NCBI RefSeq assembly: GCF_000688515.1
Contig: NZ_JHZK01000032.1
Coordinates: forward strand, 1 to 36,085
Source of the DNA: Afifella pfennigii DSM 17143
GTDB taxonomy: Bacteria > Pseudomonadota > Alphaproteobacteria > Rhizobiales > Afifellaceae
DNA: 36,085 nt
Direction of reading: 5' to 3'
The stretch's first letter is position 1. Each line of letters starts with the position of its first letter. A model generated the notes under the pieces. That model was not told the origin of the DNA. It saw only the letters and a list, made by a program, of their open reading frames with translations, and did no database searches. Below are positions 7,664 to 16,021 of this stretch, piece by piece. Position numbers and translations under genes: made by a program.

Positions 7664-8556
7664 CGGCTGCCGACTGGCGCCTCCCTTCTTGGCGTCGACG
7701 TCGTCGCCGCTTCCGGCGTCGGCTTTCCGGCCTCAAGGCGCATGCCTTCGCGGGCGATCTCGGCCATCGCAAAGCGGGTCCGGATGGTGGCGCGCAATGC
7801 GTCGAGGTCGTCGTCGCTGCGCTCCGGATGGTGGTGGAAGAGGACCGGCTGCCTGACGCCCGCCTTCTCGGCCAGCTTCAGCGCCTCCTGCCAGGTGGAA
7901 TGCCCCCAACCGACATAGTTGCGATATTCCTCATCGGTGTAGGTGGCGTCGTAGACCATGATGTCGGCGCCCGCGACGAAGCGTTCCAGCGCCTCGTCGA
8001 TGGCTTTGTTACCGTGTTCGTGGTCGGTGACGATGACGATCGAGCGGCCTTTGAAATCGAAGCGGTAGCCGATCGCCCCGCCAGTATGATTGAGGCATTC
8101 GCTGGTCACGGTAAGGCCGTTGCCGAAGCGCATCGTCTCGCCGACGGCGATGTCCTGAAAGGCGCAATCCTTGAACACCGCCGGCTGCACAGGAAACAGG
8201 ACGGGATCCATCAACCGCTCGAAGATATCCTGCAGGCGGATATCGGTCGGGAGGTGCCCGGCCATGAACCGGACGCGAAAATCCTCGCGATAGGCCGGGC
8301 GGAAGAAGGGCAGGCCGCAAATGTGATCGAGATGGGTGTGGGTGAACAGCACCGTGGCGGAGCGCTTTCCCTCCTCCAGCATCGCCTCGCCGAGATTGTG
8401 CACGCCGCTGCCGCAATCGACAATCATGCATTCCTCGCCGGCACAGACCTCCATGCAGGACGTGTTGCCGCCGTAGCGCACGGTGGCAGGACCGGGCACG
8501 GCGTAGGAGCCGCGCACGCCCCAGAAGCGAATGGAAAGGCTTGCCGGTTCCGTCAT
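7660..8556 (-). CDS. MBL-fold metallo-hydrolase, possible cyclic-nucleotide phosphodiesterase
   Basis: A 298-residue metallo-beta-lactamase-fold hydrolase. The two-metal signature HTHLDH is at residues 73-78, with a downstream NHTGG histidine, TDHEHGN, YDATYTDEEY and a final FHHHPERSDDD. The N terminus IRFWGVRGS...RYGGNTSC is typical of the PhnP/RNase Z-like and class II cAMP phosphodiesterase-like branch. The substrate is not proven by sequence. Its place between a cyclic-nucleotide-binding protein (1-nt gap) and a cyclase (4-nt overlap) makes cyclic-nucleotide hydrolysis a reasonable inference. No signal peptide, so it is cytoplasmic. The Pro/Thr-rich last 25 residues are likely disordered. 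Confidence 0.88.
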   Translation of the reverse strand: MTEPASLSIRFWGVRGSYAVPGPATVRYGGNTSCMEVCAGEECMIVDCGSGVHNLGEAMLEEGKRSATVLFTHTHLDHICGLPFFRPAYREDFRVRFMAGHLPTDIRLQDIFERLMDPVLFPVQPAVFKDCAFQDIAVGETMRFGNGLTVTSECLNHTGGAIGYRFDFKGRSIVIVTDHEHGNKAIDEALERFVAGADIMVYDATYTDEEYRNYVGWGHSTWQEALKLAEKAGVRQPVLFHHHPERSDDDLDALRATIRTRFAMAEIAREGMRLEAGKPTPEAATTSTPRREAPVGSR

Positions 8557-8557
8557 C

Positions 8558-9022
8558 TCATGCCGCGTGGTTGGCGATCTGGCTTCGCAGCGCCGCCAGA
8601 TCCTGGGTGGTGCGCTCCAGCCGCTGGGCCAGGATACGCATGATATCGAAGCTCATCTCAGGAAACTCCCGCATCAGAGTGAAAAGCTGGTCGCGCGAGA
8701 GGCTCAGCGTCTCGGTCGCCGCGGTCGCCACCACGGTGGCCGTGCGCGGCACCTCAAAGAGGACGGCTATCTCGCCGACGATGTCGTTCTTGCCGAGCTC
8801 GGCAACCTTCTTCTCGCCCTTGCCGCTATCGACCAGAACGTCGCAAGCGCCGCGCAGAATGATGAAGGCGGTATCGCCCTCGTCGCCCTGCCGGCAGAGG
8901 ATCTCGCCAGGATGGAAGGTCACCCTCTGGCTGATGAAGGCGAGAAGCTTCAGCTTGGCAACGTCAATATTGGCAAGGATCGGAACCGCGGAAAGCGCCC
9001 TCACCTCCTCTTCCATGCTCAT
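8558..9022 (-). CDS. free-standing cyclic-nucleotide-binding domain protein
   Basis: A 154-residue CAP/cNMP-binding domain without a helix-turn-helix, so not a transcription factor by itself. The beta-roll runs from about residue 13 (PILANIDVAKLKLLA) to 112, with GDEGDTAFIILRG and the phosphate-binding cassette GEIAVLFEVPRTATV. E84 should hold the ribose and R93 the cyclic phosphate; both are conserved, so binding competence is expected. A C-terminal amphipathic helix (RILAQRLERTTQDLAALRSQIA) resembles the coiled coil that dimerises or contacts partners. It lies 17 nt after the ABC exporter gene and 1 nt before the hydrolase gene. It probably senses the cyclase product and regulates a partner, most simply the ABC protein. 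The ATG at 9016 fits the AAGGG site slightly better than that at 9022. Confidence 0.9.
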   Translation of the reverse strand: MSMEEEVRALSAVPILANIDVAKLKLLAFISQRVTFHPGEILCRQGDEGDTAFIILRGACDVLVDSGKGEKKVAELGKNDIVGEIAVLFEVPRTATVVATAATETLSLSRDQLFTLMREFPEMSFDIMRILAQRLERTTQDLAALRSQIANHAA

Positions 9023-9039
9023 TGCCCTTGCCCTCCCGT

Positions 9040-11688
9040 TTACTCGGCCGCGGCGACGCCGGCTTCGTCGCCCTTGCGTGTTGATTGCGGCGGGGTACCC
9101 TCGCGGCTTTCCGCCGAGATGACCTCTCCGCCCTGCAGTTCGATGACATGGTCGAAGGCCTCGGCCAGCTGGTGCCCGGCCATGCCGACGATCAGCGTGC
9201 GATCACCGGTCATCTCCTGGAGCTTGGCAAGCATCGCGCGCTCGCCCGGATCACCGCTACCCTTGATCAGATCATCGACGACAAGAACGTCCGGACGGCG
9301 CAAGAGCACACGCAACAGGCCGATCTTGACGCGCTGGCCGGGCGAAAGGCGCGAACCGTTGATGCCAACGCGAAAATCGAGGCCGGCGCGCATGATGACG
9401 GGCCGCAAATCGAGACGGTCCACGCAATCGGCGATGGCGGCTTCGGCCCTCTCGCGGCTTCTGGCACGGTCGGCGCGCAGCCGGCCGAAGAGCAGATTGT
9501 CCTCGATCGACAGCGCTTCGGAATAAGCCTCGCGGGAGAAGAAATCGAAGCCTTCCGGGTCCTCGGCGCGCAAGGTCTCACCCACGAGCGGGCGCGCTGC
9601 GGCCACCTTTTCCTCAATCTCAGGCGTGACGATGCCAAGCCGATGCTTGTTGGGCACGAGCTGCAAGGCAAGGCCGATGAGGAGTTGGCGATCCTTTTGC
9701 TTCAGCTTGGCAAGGCCGTCCTTGGCGCGGCGCAACAGCGCCGTGACCTCCGGCAACTCCTCCATCGGAATGAAGGAATAGGCGGCCAGGACGTCGCTGC
9801 CATCGCTGACGGCGGAGAACAGCTCCACCATGGTCTCGGCGAGCCGATGGCCGGCGGCAAGCAACGTCTCCTCCAGATCAGCAGCGGCAATGGCCTTGCC
9901 GAAAGCGGGCATCGCCGCCAGCTGGCGTTGACTGATCTCAGGATCGCGCGGCACGCCGAAGACGATGTTCTCCGCCAGGCTGGCGCTGCGGTTGAAGGCA
10001 TCGGGATTCCAGAACTCGACGAAATCGGCCTGCGCACCCCCCTCGCCCACCGTCTCGGCGATCATGGCGCGGGCCGAAAGGATCGTTTCGCGCGCTTGCT
10101 GCCCGACGGCTTCGGGAAGGCGCGCCTGCAGGCCCAGCCGATAGATCTCGTCGTTCATCCCGGCCGCCTCGATGAGGTCGATGGCGCGCCGGTCGAGCTC
10201 CTGCACCGTGTCGACGCCAGCTTCGGCGAGATCCTCCCAGGCGCTGAAGAACTCGTAGGGCGCGTTGTCGGTCCGCGAGGCTTCCACCATGCGCCGATGC
10301 AACTCCTCCTCTTCGATCTCCTCGGCGGGGGCGATCGGCCGGTGCAGGAGGCCATAGACGAGGTTGAAGCGGATGGTGTCGTTGAGGATGTAGGGATGGC
10401 CGGAGACGAAGCCGATGCGCCGCCCGACAACCGATTGCGGCAGCGTATCAAGCGACCGGCCGTCGATATCGATACGCCCGCTGGTGGGCGAGAGCAGACC
10501 GGCCAGCATCAGAAGAAGCTGCGTGCGCCCGCTCGATTCGGCGCCGATGACCGCCACCTTGCTACCAAGTTGGATGGTGCAGGAGACATCGCTCAGCTCC
10601 TGACCGGCGCCCTCGCCGGAATAGCTGACATGGCTGAGGGCGATGCAGGAGCAGGCGCTCAGATCGAGCTCCGGCTCGGCGTGCAGTCGCTCAACGGGAT
10701 AGAGATCGGGCGGATCGAACTGCTCCACCACGGCAACGTATTTCACCTGCGTATCGGCAAGGTTCTGATAGTAGGTCAAAAGCTCCTTCCAGGGCGCGGC
10801 AAGGTCCTTGTAGGCGGCCAGGACGGCGACCAGCGCACCGAAGGAAATCTGTCCCTTGATGACCAGATATCCGCCAATGGAATAGAAAAAGAACGGCGTT
10901 ATCTGGTTCATCAGATTATTGATGAACTTGATCATGAACTTCCGCTTGAAAATGGCATAGCGGATTTCAAAATTCTTCTGCAGCCGGCTGGTGAATTCGG
11001 CCAGATGATAAGCTGCAGTATTATTGGCATGGATGTCGCGAATGCCGGCGATGGAGGTGCCGACATCCTCCGACAATTCGCGCAGATTGCGCACACGCTC
11101 GCGCGCCAGCTGGTTGACGCGCTTTTGCAGGCGCGGGATCAGCCAACCCTGGATGGGGTAGAGGGAGATCGCCGCCGCGCCGAGCAGCGGATCCTGCATG
11201 AAAATGAAGAAGATGTAGACCAGCAACGTGCCGCCCTGAAAGACCGGCACGGCGATCGCATCGGCAATGAAACCGCCGAGCGGCTGCACCTCGGAGGCGA
11301 TCATGGCGATGATTTCGCCGGAAGAGGCGCGGGAGAAATAGGGAAGCCGGAAGCGCAGGACGCGCTCAAACAGCTGATAACGCAGCCGGCGCAAGGTGCG
11401 CTCGCCCGTCAGCCCCTTATAGACGTTCATCACGTATTTGACGACGCCGTTGAGCCCGACGAAAAACAGGAACGTGAGCGACAAGAACAGCAGGAACTCG
11501 ATCTGGTCGAGCTCGAAGCCGAGGTAATTCTTGGGGAACTCCTTACCGCCGATCGCCTCGTTGATGATGATCTTCGGCAGCTCCAGCGAAGCGTAGAGAA
11601 TAGGAAAGGAGACCAGCGTGATCGCCAGGATGATCAGCTGCTGCTTGCGCGAGTAGCGCCAGATGTAGCGAAAGAAGTTACGTTCCAA
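9040..11688 (-). CDS. ABC exporter-type permease/ATPase with degenerate, expanded nucleotide-binding domain
   Basis: An 882-residue fusion of an exporter transmembrane domain (residues 1-325, about six helices) and a nucleotide-binding domain (about 348-855). The domain is odd. Walker A reads GAESSGRT (382-389), with Arg for the essential Lys. The Q-loop Gln is Gly (FVSGHP, G430). Walker B is VLVVDD (801-806), with Asp for the catalytic Glu. The signature LSPGQ (781-785) and the H-loop His (H839) remain. Q-loop and signature are about 350 residues apart instead of some 55-60, and the following-Q-loop motif recurs three times: NDTIRFNLVYG (436), SASLAENIVFG (568), ALSIEDNLLFG (725). Slow or no hydrolysis and a regulatory role are likely. 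The start is TTG, with no in-frame alternative upstream. It follows the permease gene by 51 nt and leads the cyclic-nucleotide genes. Confidence 0.9.
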   Translation of the reverse strand: MERNFFRYIWRYSRKQQLIILAITLVSFPILYASLELPKIIINEAIGGKEFPKNYLGFELDQIEFLLFLSLTFLFFVGLNGVVKYVMNVYKGLTGERTLRRLRYQLFERVLRFRLPYFSRASSGEIIAMIASEVQPLGGFIADAIAVPVFQGGTLLVYIFFIFMQDPLLGAAAISLYPIQGWLIPRLQKRVNQLARERVRNLRELSEDVGTSIAGIRDIHANNTAAYHLAEFTSRLQKNFEIRYAIFKRKFMIKFINNLMNQITPFFFYSIGGYLVIKGQISFGALVAVLAAYKDLAAPWKELLTYYQNLADTQVKYVAVVEQFDPPDLYPVERLHAEPELDLSACSCIALSHVSYSGEGAGQELSDVSCTIQLGSKVAVIGAESSGRTQLLLMLAGLLSPTSGRIDIDGRSLDTLPQSVVGRRIGFVSGHPYILNDTIRFNLVYGLLHRPIAPAEEIEEEELHRRMVEASRTDNAPYEFFSAWEDLAEAGVDTVQELDRRAIDLIEAAGMNDEIYRLGLQARLPEAVGQQARETILSARAMIAETVGEGGAQADFVEFWNPDAFNRSASLAENIVFGVPRDPEISQRQLAAMPAFGKAIAAADLEETLLAAGHRLAETMVELFSAVSDGSDVLAAYSFIPMEELPEVTALLRRAKDGLAKLKQKDRQLLIGLALQLVPNKHRLGIVTPEIEEKVAAARPLVGETLRAEDPEGFDFFSREAYSEALSIEDNLLFGRLRADRARSRERAEAAIADCVDRLDLRPVIMRAGLDFRVGINGSRLSPGQRVKIGLLRVLLRRPDVLVVDDLIKGSGDPGERAMLAKLQEMTGDRTLIVGMAGHQLAEAFDHVIELQGGEVISAESREGTPPQSTRKGDEAGVAAAE

Positions 11689-11739
11689 AGCTTCCGCTCT
11701 TTCCTACCACGCCCCCCGTGGCCGCGCCGAGCACACGCG

Positions 11740-12912
11740 CTACTTGTACGGATCGGCCGCGTCGCGCAGCCCGTCACCGAAGAAGGAAAAGGCTAGCACG
11801 ACAATGATCACCGGCACTACTGGCGCAACCAGCCAGGGGTAGACTGTGATGATTGTCACAGATTGAGCTTCGTTGAGCATGACGCCCCAGCTGATCGTCG
11901 GCCGCCGGAGGCCGAGATTGAGGAAAGAGAGCGCCGTCTCACCCAGGATCATGGCCGGAACGGAGAGCGTGGCGCTGGCGATAAGATGGCTCATGAAGCC
12001 GGGCACGAGATGGCGGCCAATAACGCGCCGCGGCGAAGCGCCCATCAAGACGGCCGCCTTGGCGTACTCCTCTTCGCGCAGGGCTAGTAGCTTGGAGCGC
12101 ACCGCCCGGGCAAGGCCCGGCCAGTCCAGAAGGCCGAGAATGATGGTGATGCCGAAATAGATGAGGATGGGGCTCCAGGTGACCGGCAGGGCGGCCGACA
12201 GCGCCATCCATAAAGGCAGCTCCGGCAGCGAGCGCAGGACCTCGATCACCCGCTGCACCAAAGCATCCACCCAGCCGCCGAAATAGCCGGCGGCGCCGCC
12301 GATGACGACGCCCAGAAGAACGGAAATGGCAACGCCGATGAGGCCGACCGTCAGCGAGATGCGGGCGCCGTGCACCAGGCCGGAGAAGACGTCGCGGCCG
12401 AGCCGATCGGTGCCGGCGAGGAAGGCCGTGCCCCCTTCGGGCGGGCAGACGAGATGGAAGCGGCCCTCGACAAGGCCCCAGAAGCGATAAGGCTCGCCGA
12501 GGCAGAAGAAGCGCAGCCGCTCGGCGCGCGTCTCGTCCTTCTCGTAGTCCCAGCGCAGCATCTCCAGATTGACGGAGGCCTCGTAGGGATGAACGTAGGG
12601 GCCGACGAAACGGCCTTCGTGGAAGAGGTTCACGCCCTGCGGCGGGGCATAGAGATATTCCACATGCCGCTGATTGGGCGGATAGGGGGCGATGATCTCG
12701 GCGAAGGGAACGGTGAGATAGAACAGGAAGAGCACGAAGCCGGCGACGACGGCGAGCCGGTGGCGGCGGAACTTCCACCACATGATGGTGAGCTGGGAGG
12801 CACTGTAGAAGCGCTCCTGCTCCGGCGTCAGGACTTCGCTCACCTGCGGGTCGAAGGGTGCGGTGTCGACGTAATGCGGGACGTCGGCGCGGGAGGATCT
12901 CGTCTCGCTCAT
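11740..12912 (-). CDS. oligopeptide-type ABC transporter permease, DppC/OppC family
   Basis: Second inner-membrane permease of the importer, 390 residues. After a 45-residue cytoplasmic N terminus comes a first helix (RLAVVAGFVLFLFYLTVPFAEIIAPY), then a large periplasmic loop of about 100 residues (longer than usual in DppC), then the conserved GTDRLGRDVFSGLVHGARISL segment and five helices. The EAA cytoplasmic loop is visible as EEYAKAAVLMGASPRRVIGRHLVP and contacts the ATPase. The end FFGDGLRDAADPYK is the standard DppC/OppC C terminus. Its ATG overlaps the upstream permease stop by 4 nt. GGAGGGG lies about 10 nt before it. Confidence 0.95.
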   Translation of the reverse strand: MSETRSSRADVPHYVDTAPFDPQVSEVLTPEQERFYSASQLTIMWWKFRRHRLAVVAGFVLFLFYLTVPFAEIIAPYPPNQRHVEYLYAPPQGVNLFHEGRFVGPYVHPYEASVNLEMLRWDYEKDETRAERLRFFCLGEPYRFWGLVEGRFHLVCPPEGGTAFLAGTDRLGRDVFSGLVHGARISLTVGLIGVAISVLLGVVIGGAAGYFGGWVDALVQRVIEVLRSLPELPLWMALSAALPVTWSPILIYFGITIILGLLDWPGLARAVRSKLLALREEEYAKAAVLMGASPRRVIGRHLVPGFMSHLIASATLSVPAMILGETALSFLNLGLRRPTISWGVMLNEAQSVTIITVYPWLVAPVVPVIIVVLAFSFFGDGLRDAADPYK

Positions 12913-13934
12913 CGGCGCACGGCCCCTCCGAGGCGGATGCGCGGATCAAGGACCGCCAGCAAGATGTCGGAGATCAGCATGCCGATCAGCGTCAGGATGG
13001 CGACGAAAAGGAGGATGAAGCCGGCGAGGAACTGATCCTGCGACTGCAGCGCATCAAGCAGGATCGGCCCAACCGTCGGCAGATTGAGAACCACGGAGAC
13101 GATGACGGAGCCGGAGACAAGCGACGGGATGAGGTTGCCGATATCGGCCACGAAGGGATTGAGCGCCATGCGCAGCGGATATTTGGCCACCAGGCGGTTC
13201 TCCGACAGACCCTTCGCACGCGCCGTCGTCACGTATTGCCTGTCGAGTTCGTCGAGGAGATTGGCGCGCAATCGCCGGATCATCCCGGCGGTACCGGCGG
13301 TGCCGATGACGATGGTCGGCACGATGAGGTGGGAAAGCACCGAGCCGACCTTTTCCAGGCTCCAGGGCTGGTCGACATATTGCGGATCCATCAGCCCGCC
13401 GATCGACATGCCGAACCAGACGTTGAAATAGTAAAGAAGGATGAGGCCGAGGAGAAAATTCGGCGTCGCCAGACCGATATAGCCGATGAAGGTGAAGAAG
13501 TAGTCGCCGAAGGAATATTGCCGCATGGCCGAATAGACGCCGATGGGCAGCGACACGGCATAGACAAAGAGGATGGTGGCGAAGTTGAGGATGATGGTGA
13601 GCGGCAGGGCCGGGCCGATGACGGTCTGTACCGGCTGATTGTACTCGAACGACCAGCCCCAATTGCCCTGCAACAGGCCGGAAAATCCCGCCGGACCCGG
13701 CCACAGGCCGATCCAGATGAGGTAGCGCTCCAAGAACGGCCTATCGAGCGCGAACTCGGTCCGCAAGAAGGCGATCTTGTCGGCGCTCGCCGCCTCGCCG
13801 GCGGCGCGCAAAGCGGCGATCTGATTGGTGAGGTAATCACCGGGCGGAAGTTCGATGATGAGGAAAATCAAAAAGCTGATGACGAGAAGCGTCGGGACCA
13901 TGCCGAGCAATCGTCTGAGCGTGTAACGCAGCAT
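12909..13934 (-). CDS. oligopeptide-type ABC transporter permease, DppB/OppB family
   Basis: First permease of the importer, 341 residues. The N terminus MLRYTLRRLLGMVPTLLVIS is the typical DppB/OppB opening helix, followed by a periplasmic loop and five further helices. The EAA loop is recognisable in RQYVTTARAKGLSENRLVAKYPLRMALNP. The end ILLAVLDPRIR is standard for the family. GAGG lies about 9 nt before the ATG. It pairs with the overlapping DppC-type gene to form the membrane channel, and follows the binding-protein gene after 116 nt. Confidence 0.95.
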   Translation of the reverse strand: MLRYTLRRLLGMVPTLLVISFLIFLIIELPPGDYLTNQIAALRAAGEAASADKIAFLRTEFALDRPFLERYLIWIGLWPGPAGFSGLLQGNWGWSFEYNQPVQTVIGPALPLTIILNFATILFVYAVSLPIGVYSAMRQYSFGDYFFTFIGYIGLATPNFLLGLILLYYFNVWFGMSIGGLMDPQYVDQPWSLEKVGSVLSHLIVPTIVIGTAGTAGMIRRLRANLLDELDRQYVTTARAKGLSENRLVAKYPLRMALNPFVADIGNLIPSLVSGSVIVSVVLNLPTVGPILLDALQSQDQFLAGFILLFVAILTLIGMLISDILLAVLDPRIRLGGAVRR

Positions 13935-14050
13935 TCAGCTTCGCCTCTTCCCCACAGCGGGTGCCTCTCCCGCCCGCCAATCTCTATTGCGCCAGCGGCT
14001 TCGCGCGGCGCCCGCCTCGGCGCCGGCATCCCGGCCGGGCCGCTTTTCTT

Positions 14051-16021
14051 TCAGTTCGTCTCTACCGTCAGCGCGCTCGTGCCGACCGTGATCGGCGTCA
14101 CATCCATGGCCTCGTCGTCCAGCCAGAAGGCATCCATGCGGTGCAGGCCGAACTGCGCCCCCGGATCCCAGCCGTAGATGCCGGCGATCGGCACATTGCG
14201 CAGATAATTGGAGCGCACAACCGGCTGGAAGACATCGGCGACGATGCCGATGGAAAAGGTCTCGGCGGCATGGATCTGGAGCATCTCGTGCCAGATGCGC
14301 TCGCGCTCGGCGCTCGCCGTGGTGCGCTGCCAAGCCTTGTACAATTCCAGGAGCTTGAAGGCCGGCGCGTAATCGACGGGCTTTCCCTTCTTTCCCTGAT
14401 GGGCGTAATGGTCGCCCCAGACCGGCCAGATGAAGTTCTCATAGACGACCGGCGCGAAATCGTCCGGCGGCATGTCGGCGGTCGGAATGCCGTTGTCGAA
14501 GCCCGCATCGGCCACCATCTGCAACAGCCCGGCATTGGCGCGGCGGCGAATGTTGTCGCGCTCCGAGGGCTTCACCATCATGGCAACGCCGATCTCCCGC
14601 CAGGTCTCCTGCACCAGTTCCAGCGCATCGACGATTTCCGGGCTCTCCCCGTCCGTCTCCACGATGATCTGCAGCGGCCTGCCGTCCGGCATCAGGCGGA
14701 TGCCGTCGCCGCGGCGCTCCGTCAGGCCGATCTGGTCGAGAAGATCGTTGGCGAGCTGCGGATCGTATTGCGTCCAGGCTTCTCGGTATTCGGGCTCGAA
14801 GAGCGGGCTCAGCGGCGTCACGGAATTGTTGCTGGGCTTCGCCAGGCCGAAGAAGAGCACGCGATTGACGAGTTCGCGGTCAATGCCGAGCGACAAAGCG
14901 TGGCGGAAGCGTCGGTCGAGAAAGAGCCTGCGCCAGCCCTCGTCCTCGATGTTGAGGTTGGGATAGAGGGCGATGCGCGCCGCCTTGCCGTCCGGCCAGA
15001 ACAGCGTCTGGTACTGGCGCTGCACCTCGCCGTTCTTCAGAACGGTGATATCGGCGAAGCCGAGACCGCGCGCCTGCAGATCGGTCTCGCCGGCATGCAC
15101 CTTGGCGGCCACCAGCCGCGCGTCGGCGACATCCATGACGATGCGGTCGATATAGGGAAGCTGGCGGCCGTTGCGGTCGATGCGGTGATAATAGGGGTTA
15201 CGGATCAGCGTGAAGCGGCGGTTGGAACCGGGCCGGACGACCCAGGGCTGCAAGGTCGGCATCTCCGGATGCTCGTTGCCGTACATGTCGTCCATCAAAT
15301 TGTGCTCGGCCGCCCAGCTCCGCTTCTTGTCGCGGGCCATCTCCGCGGCGATGAAATCGGGATCGCCGTAACGCTGGTGCCATCTCTTCAGATAATGTGC
15401 CGGCCGATAGATGAAGGGCGGTCGGGCGCGGGCGAGATTGGCGAGAAAGCCCGGATTGGGCGCATCCCAGCTATAACGCACGGTGAGCTCGTCGAGCACC
15501 TCAAAGCGCGGACCCTCGCCGCCGACGAGCAGGAAACGCGGCAGGCCGCCCGGCGTCAGCTCCCGGTTGGAGGCGATGTCCTCGAAGTAATAGCGGAAGT
15601 CCTCCGCCGTGAAGGGCTCGCCGTCCGACCATTTGTGCCCGCGGCGCAGACGCAGGGTGAAGATGCGGCCTTCCTCCACCTCCACGGCCTTCAGAATGTC
15701 CGGCTTCAGCTGCAAATCGCGGTCGAAGATGACGAGGCGGGCATAGCCCCAGACATTGGCGAGGCGCACATCCTTGGTGCGGGTGACGATGGTTCGCAGC
15801 TCGCCGCCGTGCCGACCAGGACCGCCGCCTTCCGGAAAATCATCGTAGAGGAGCGGCTCCTCCGGCACCCGCTCGGCGACCGGCGGCAGGGCGGCGACGT
15901 CATGGGTGGCGGCGAGCGTTTCCGTCTCCATCAGCGGCGGCTGCGCGCGCGCCGGAGCGGCCAGCGAGGCGAGCCAGGCAAGCGCGGCAAAGGCGGCGAA
16001 GATGACGGCCGGGGCGCGCAT
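14051..16021 (-). CDS. extracellular solute-binding protein, family 5 (oligopeptide ABC importer)
   Basis: Periplasmic receptor that captures the ligand, usually a peptide, opine or similar, and delivers it to the permeases. The ATG at 16021 is chosen: it gives a clear signal peptide [26 protein letters not shown], and the ATG overlaps the last base of the upstream ATPase stop codon (TGATG). The 656-residue product is longer than DppA/OppA (about 530-540) and nearer the YejA-like group. SBP_bac_5 landmarks include LRRGHKWSDGEPFTAEDFRYYFEDI, RFTLIRNPYYHRIDRNGRQLPYIDRI, and FRHALSLGIDRELVNRVLF. The ligand cannot be named. An upstream extension of this frame to 16441 overlaps the ATPase gene and is rejected. 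Confidence 0.94.
   Translation of the reverse strand: MRAPAVIFAAFAALAWLASLAAPARAQPPLMETETLAATHDVAALPPVAERVPEEPLLYDDFPEGGGPGRHGGELRTIVTRTKDVRLANVWGYARLVIFDRDLQLKPDILKAVEVEEGRIFTLRLRRGHKWSDGEPFTAEDFRYYFEDIASNRELTPGGLPRFLLVGGEGPRFEVLDELTVRYSWDAPNPGFLANLARARPPFIYRPAHYLKRWHQRYGDPDFIAAEMARDKKRSWAAEHNLMDDMYGNEHPEMPTLQPWVVRPGSNRRFTLIRNPYYHRIDRNGRQLPYIDRIVMDVADARLVAAKVHAGETDLQARGLGFADITVLKNGEVQRQYQTLFWPDGKAARIALYPNLNIEDEGWRRLFLDRRFRHALSLGIDRELVNRVLFFGLAKPSNNSVTPLSPLFEPEYREAWTQYDPQLANDLLDQIGLTERRGDGIRLMPDGRPLQIIVETDGESPEIVDALELVQETWREIGVAMMVKPSERDNIRRRANAGLLQMVADAGFDNGIPTADMPPDDFAPVVYENFIWPVWGDHYAHQGKKGKPVDYAPAFKLLELYKAWQRTTASAERERIWHEMLQIHAAETFSIGIVADVFQPVVRSNYLRNVPIAGIYGWDPGAQFGLHRMDAFWLDDEAMDVTPITVGTSALTVETN

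Noticed and set aside
9085-11796. A 903-codon open frame on the plus strand opposite the ABC exporter gene.
   Set aside because: Low-complexity, Asp/Gly/Ala/His-rich translation without domain marks; it is the antisense shadow of a GC-rich gene with clear ABC motifs.
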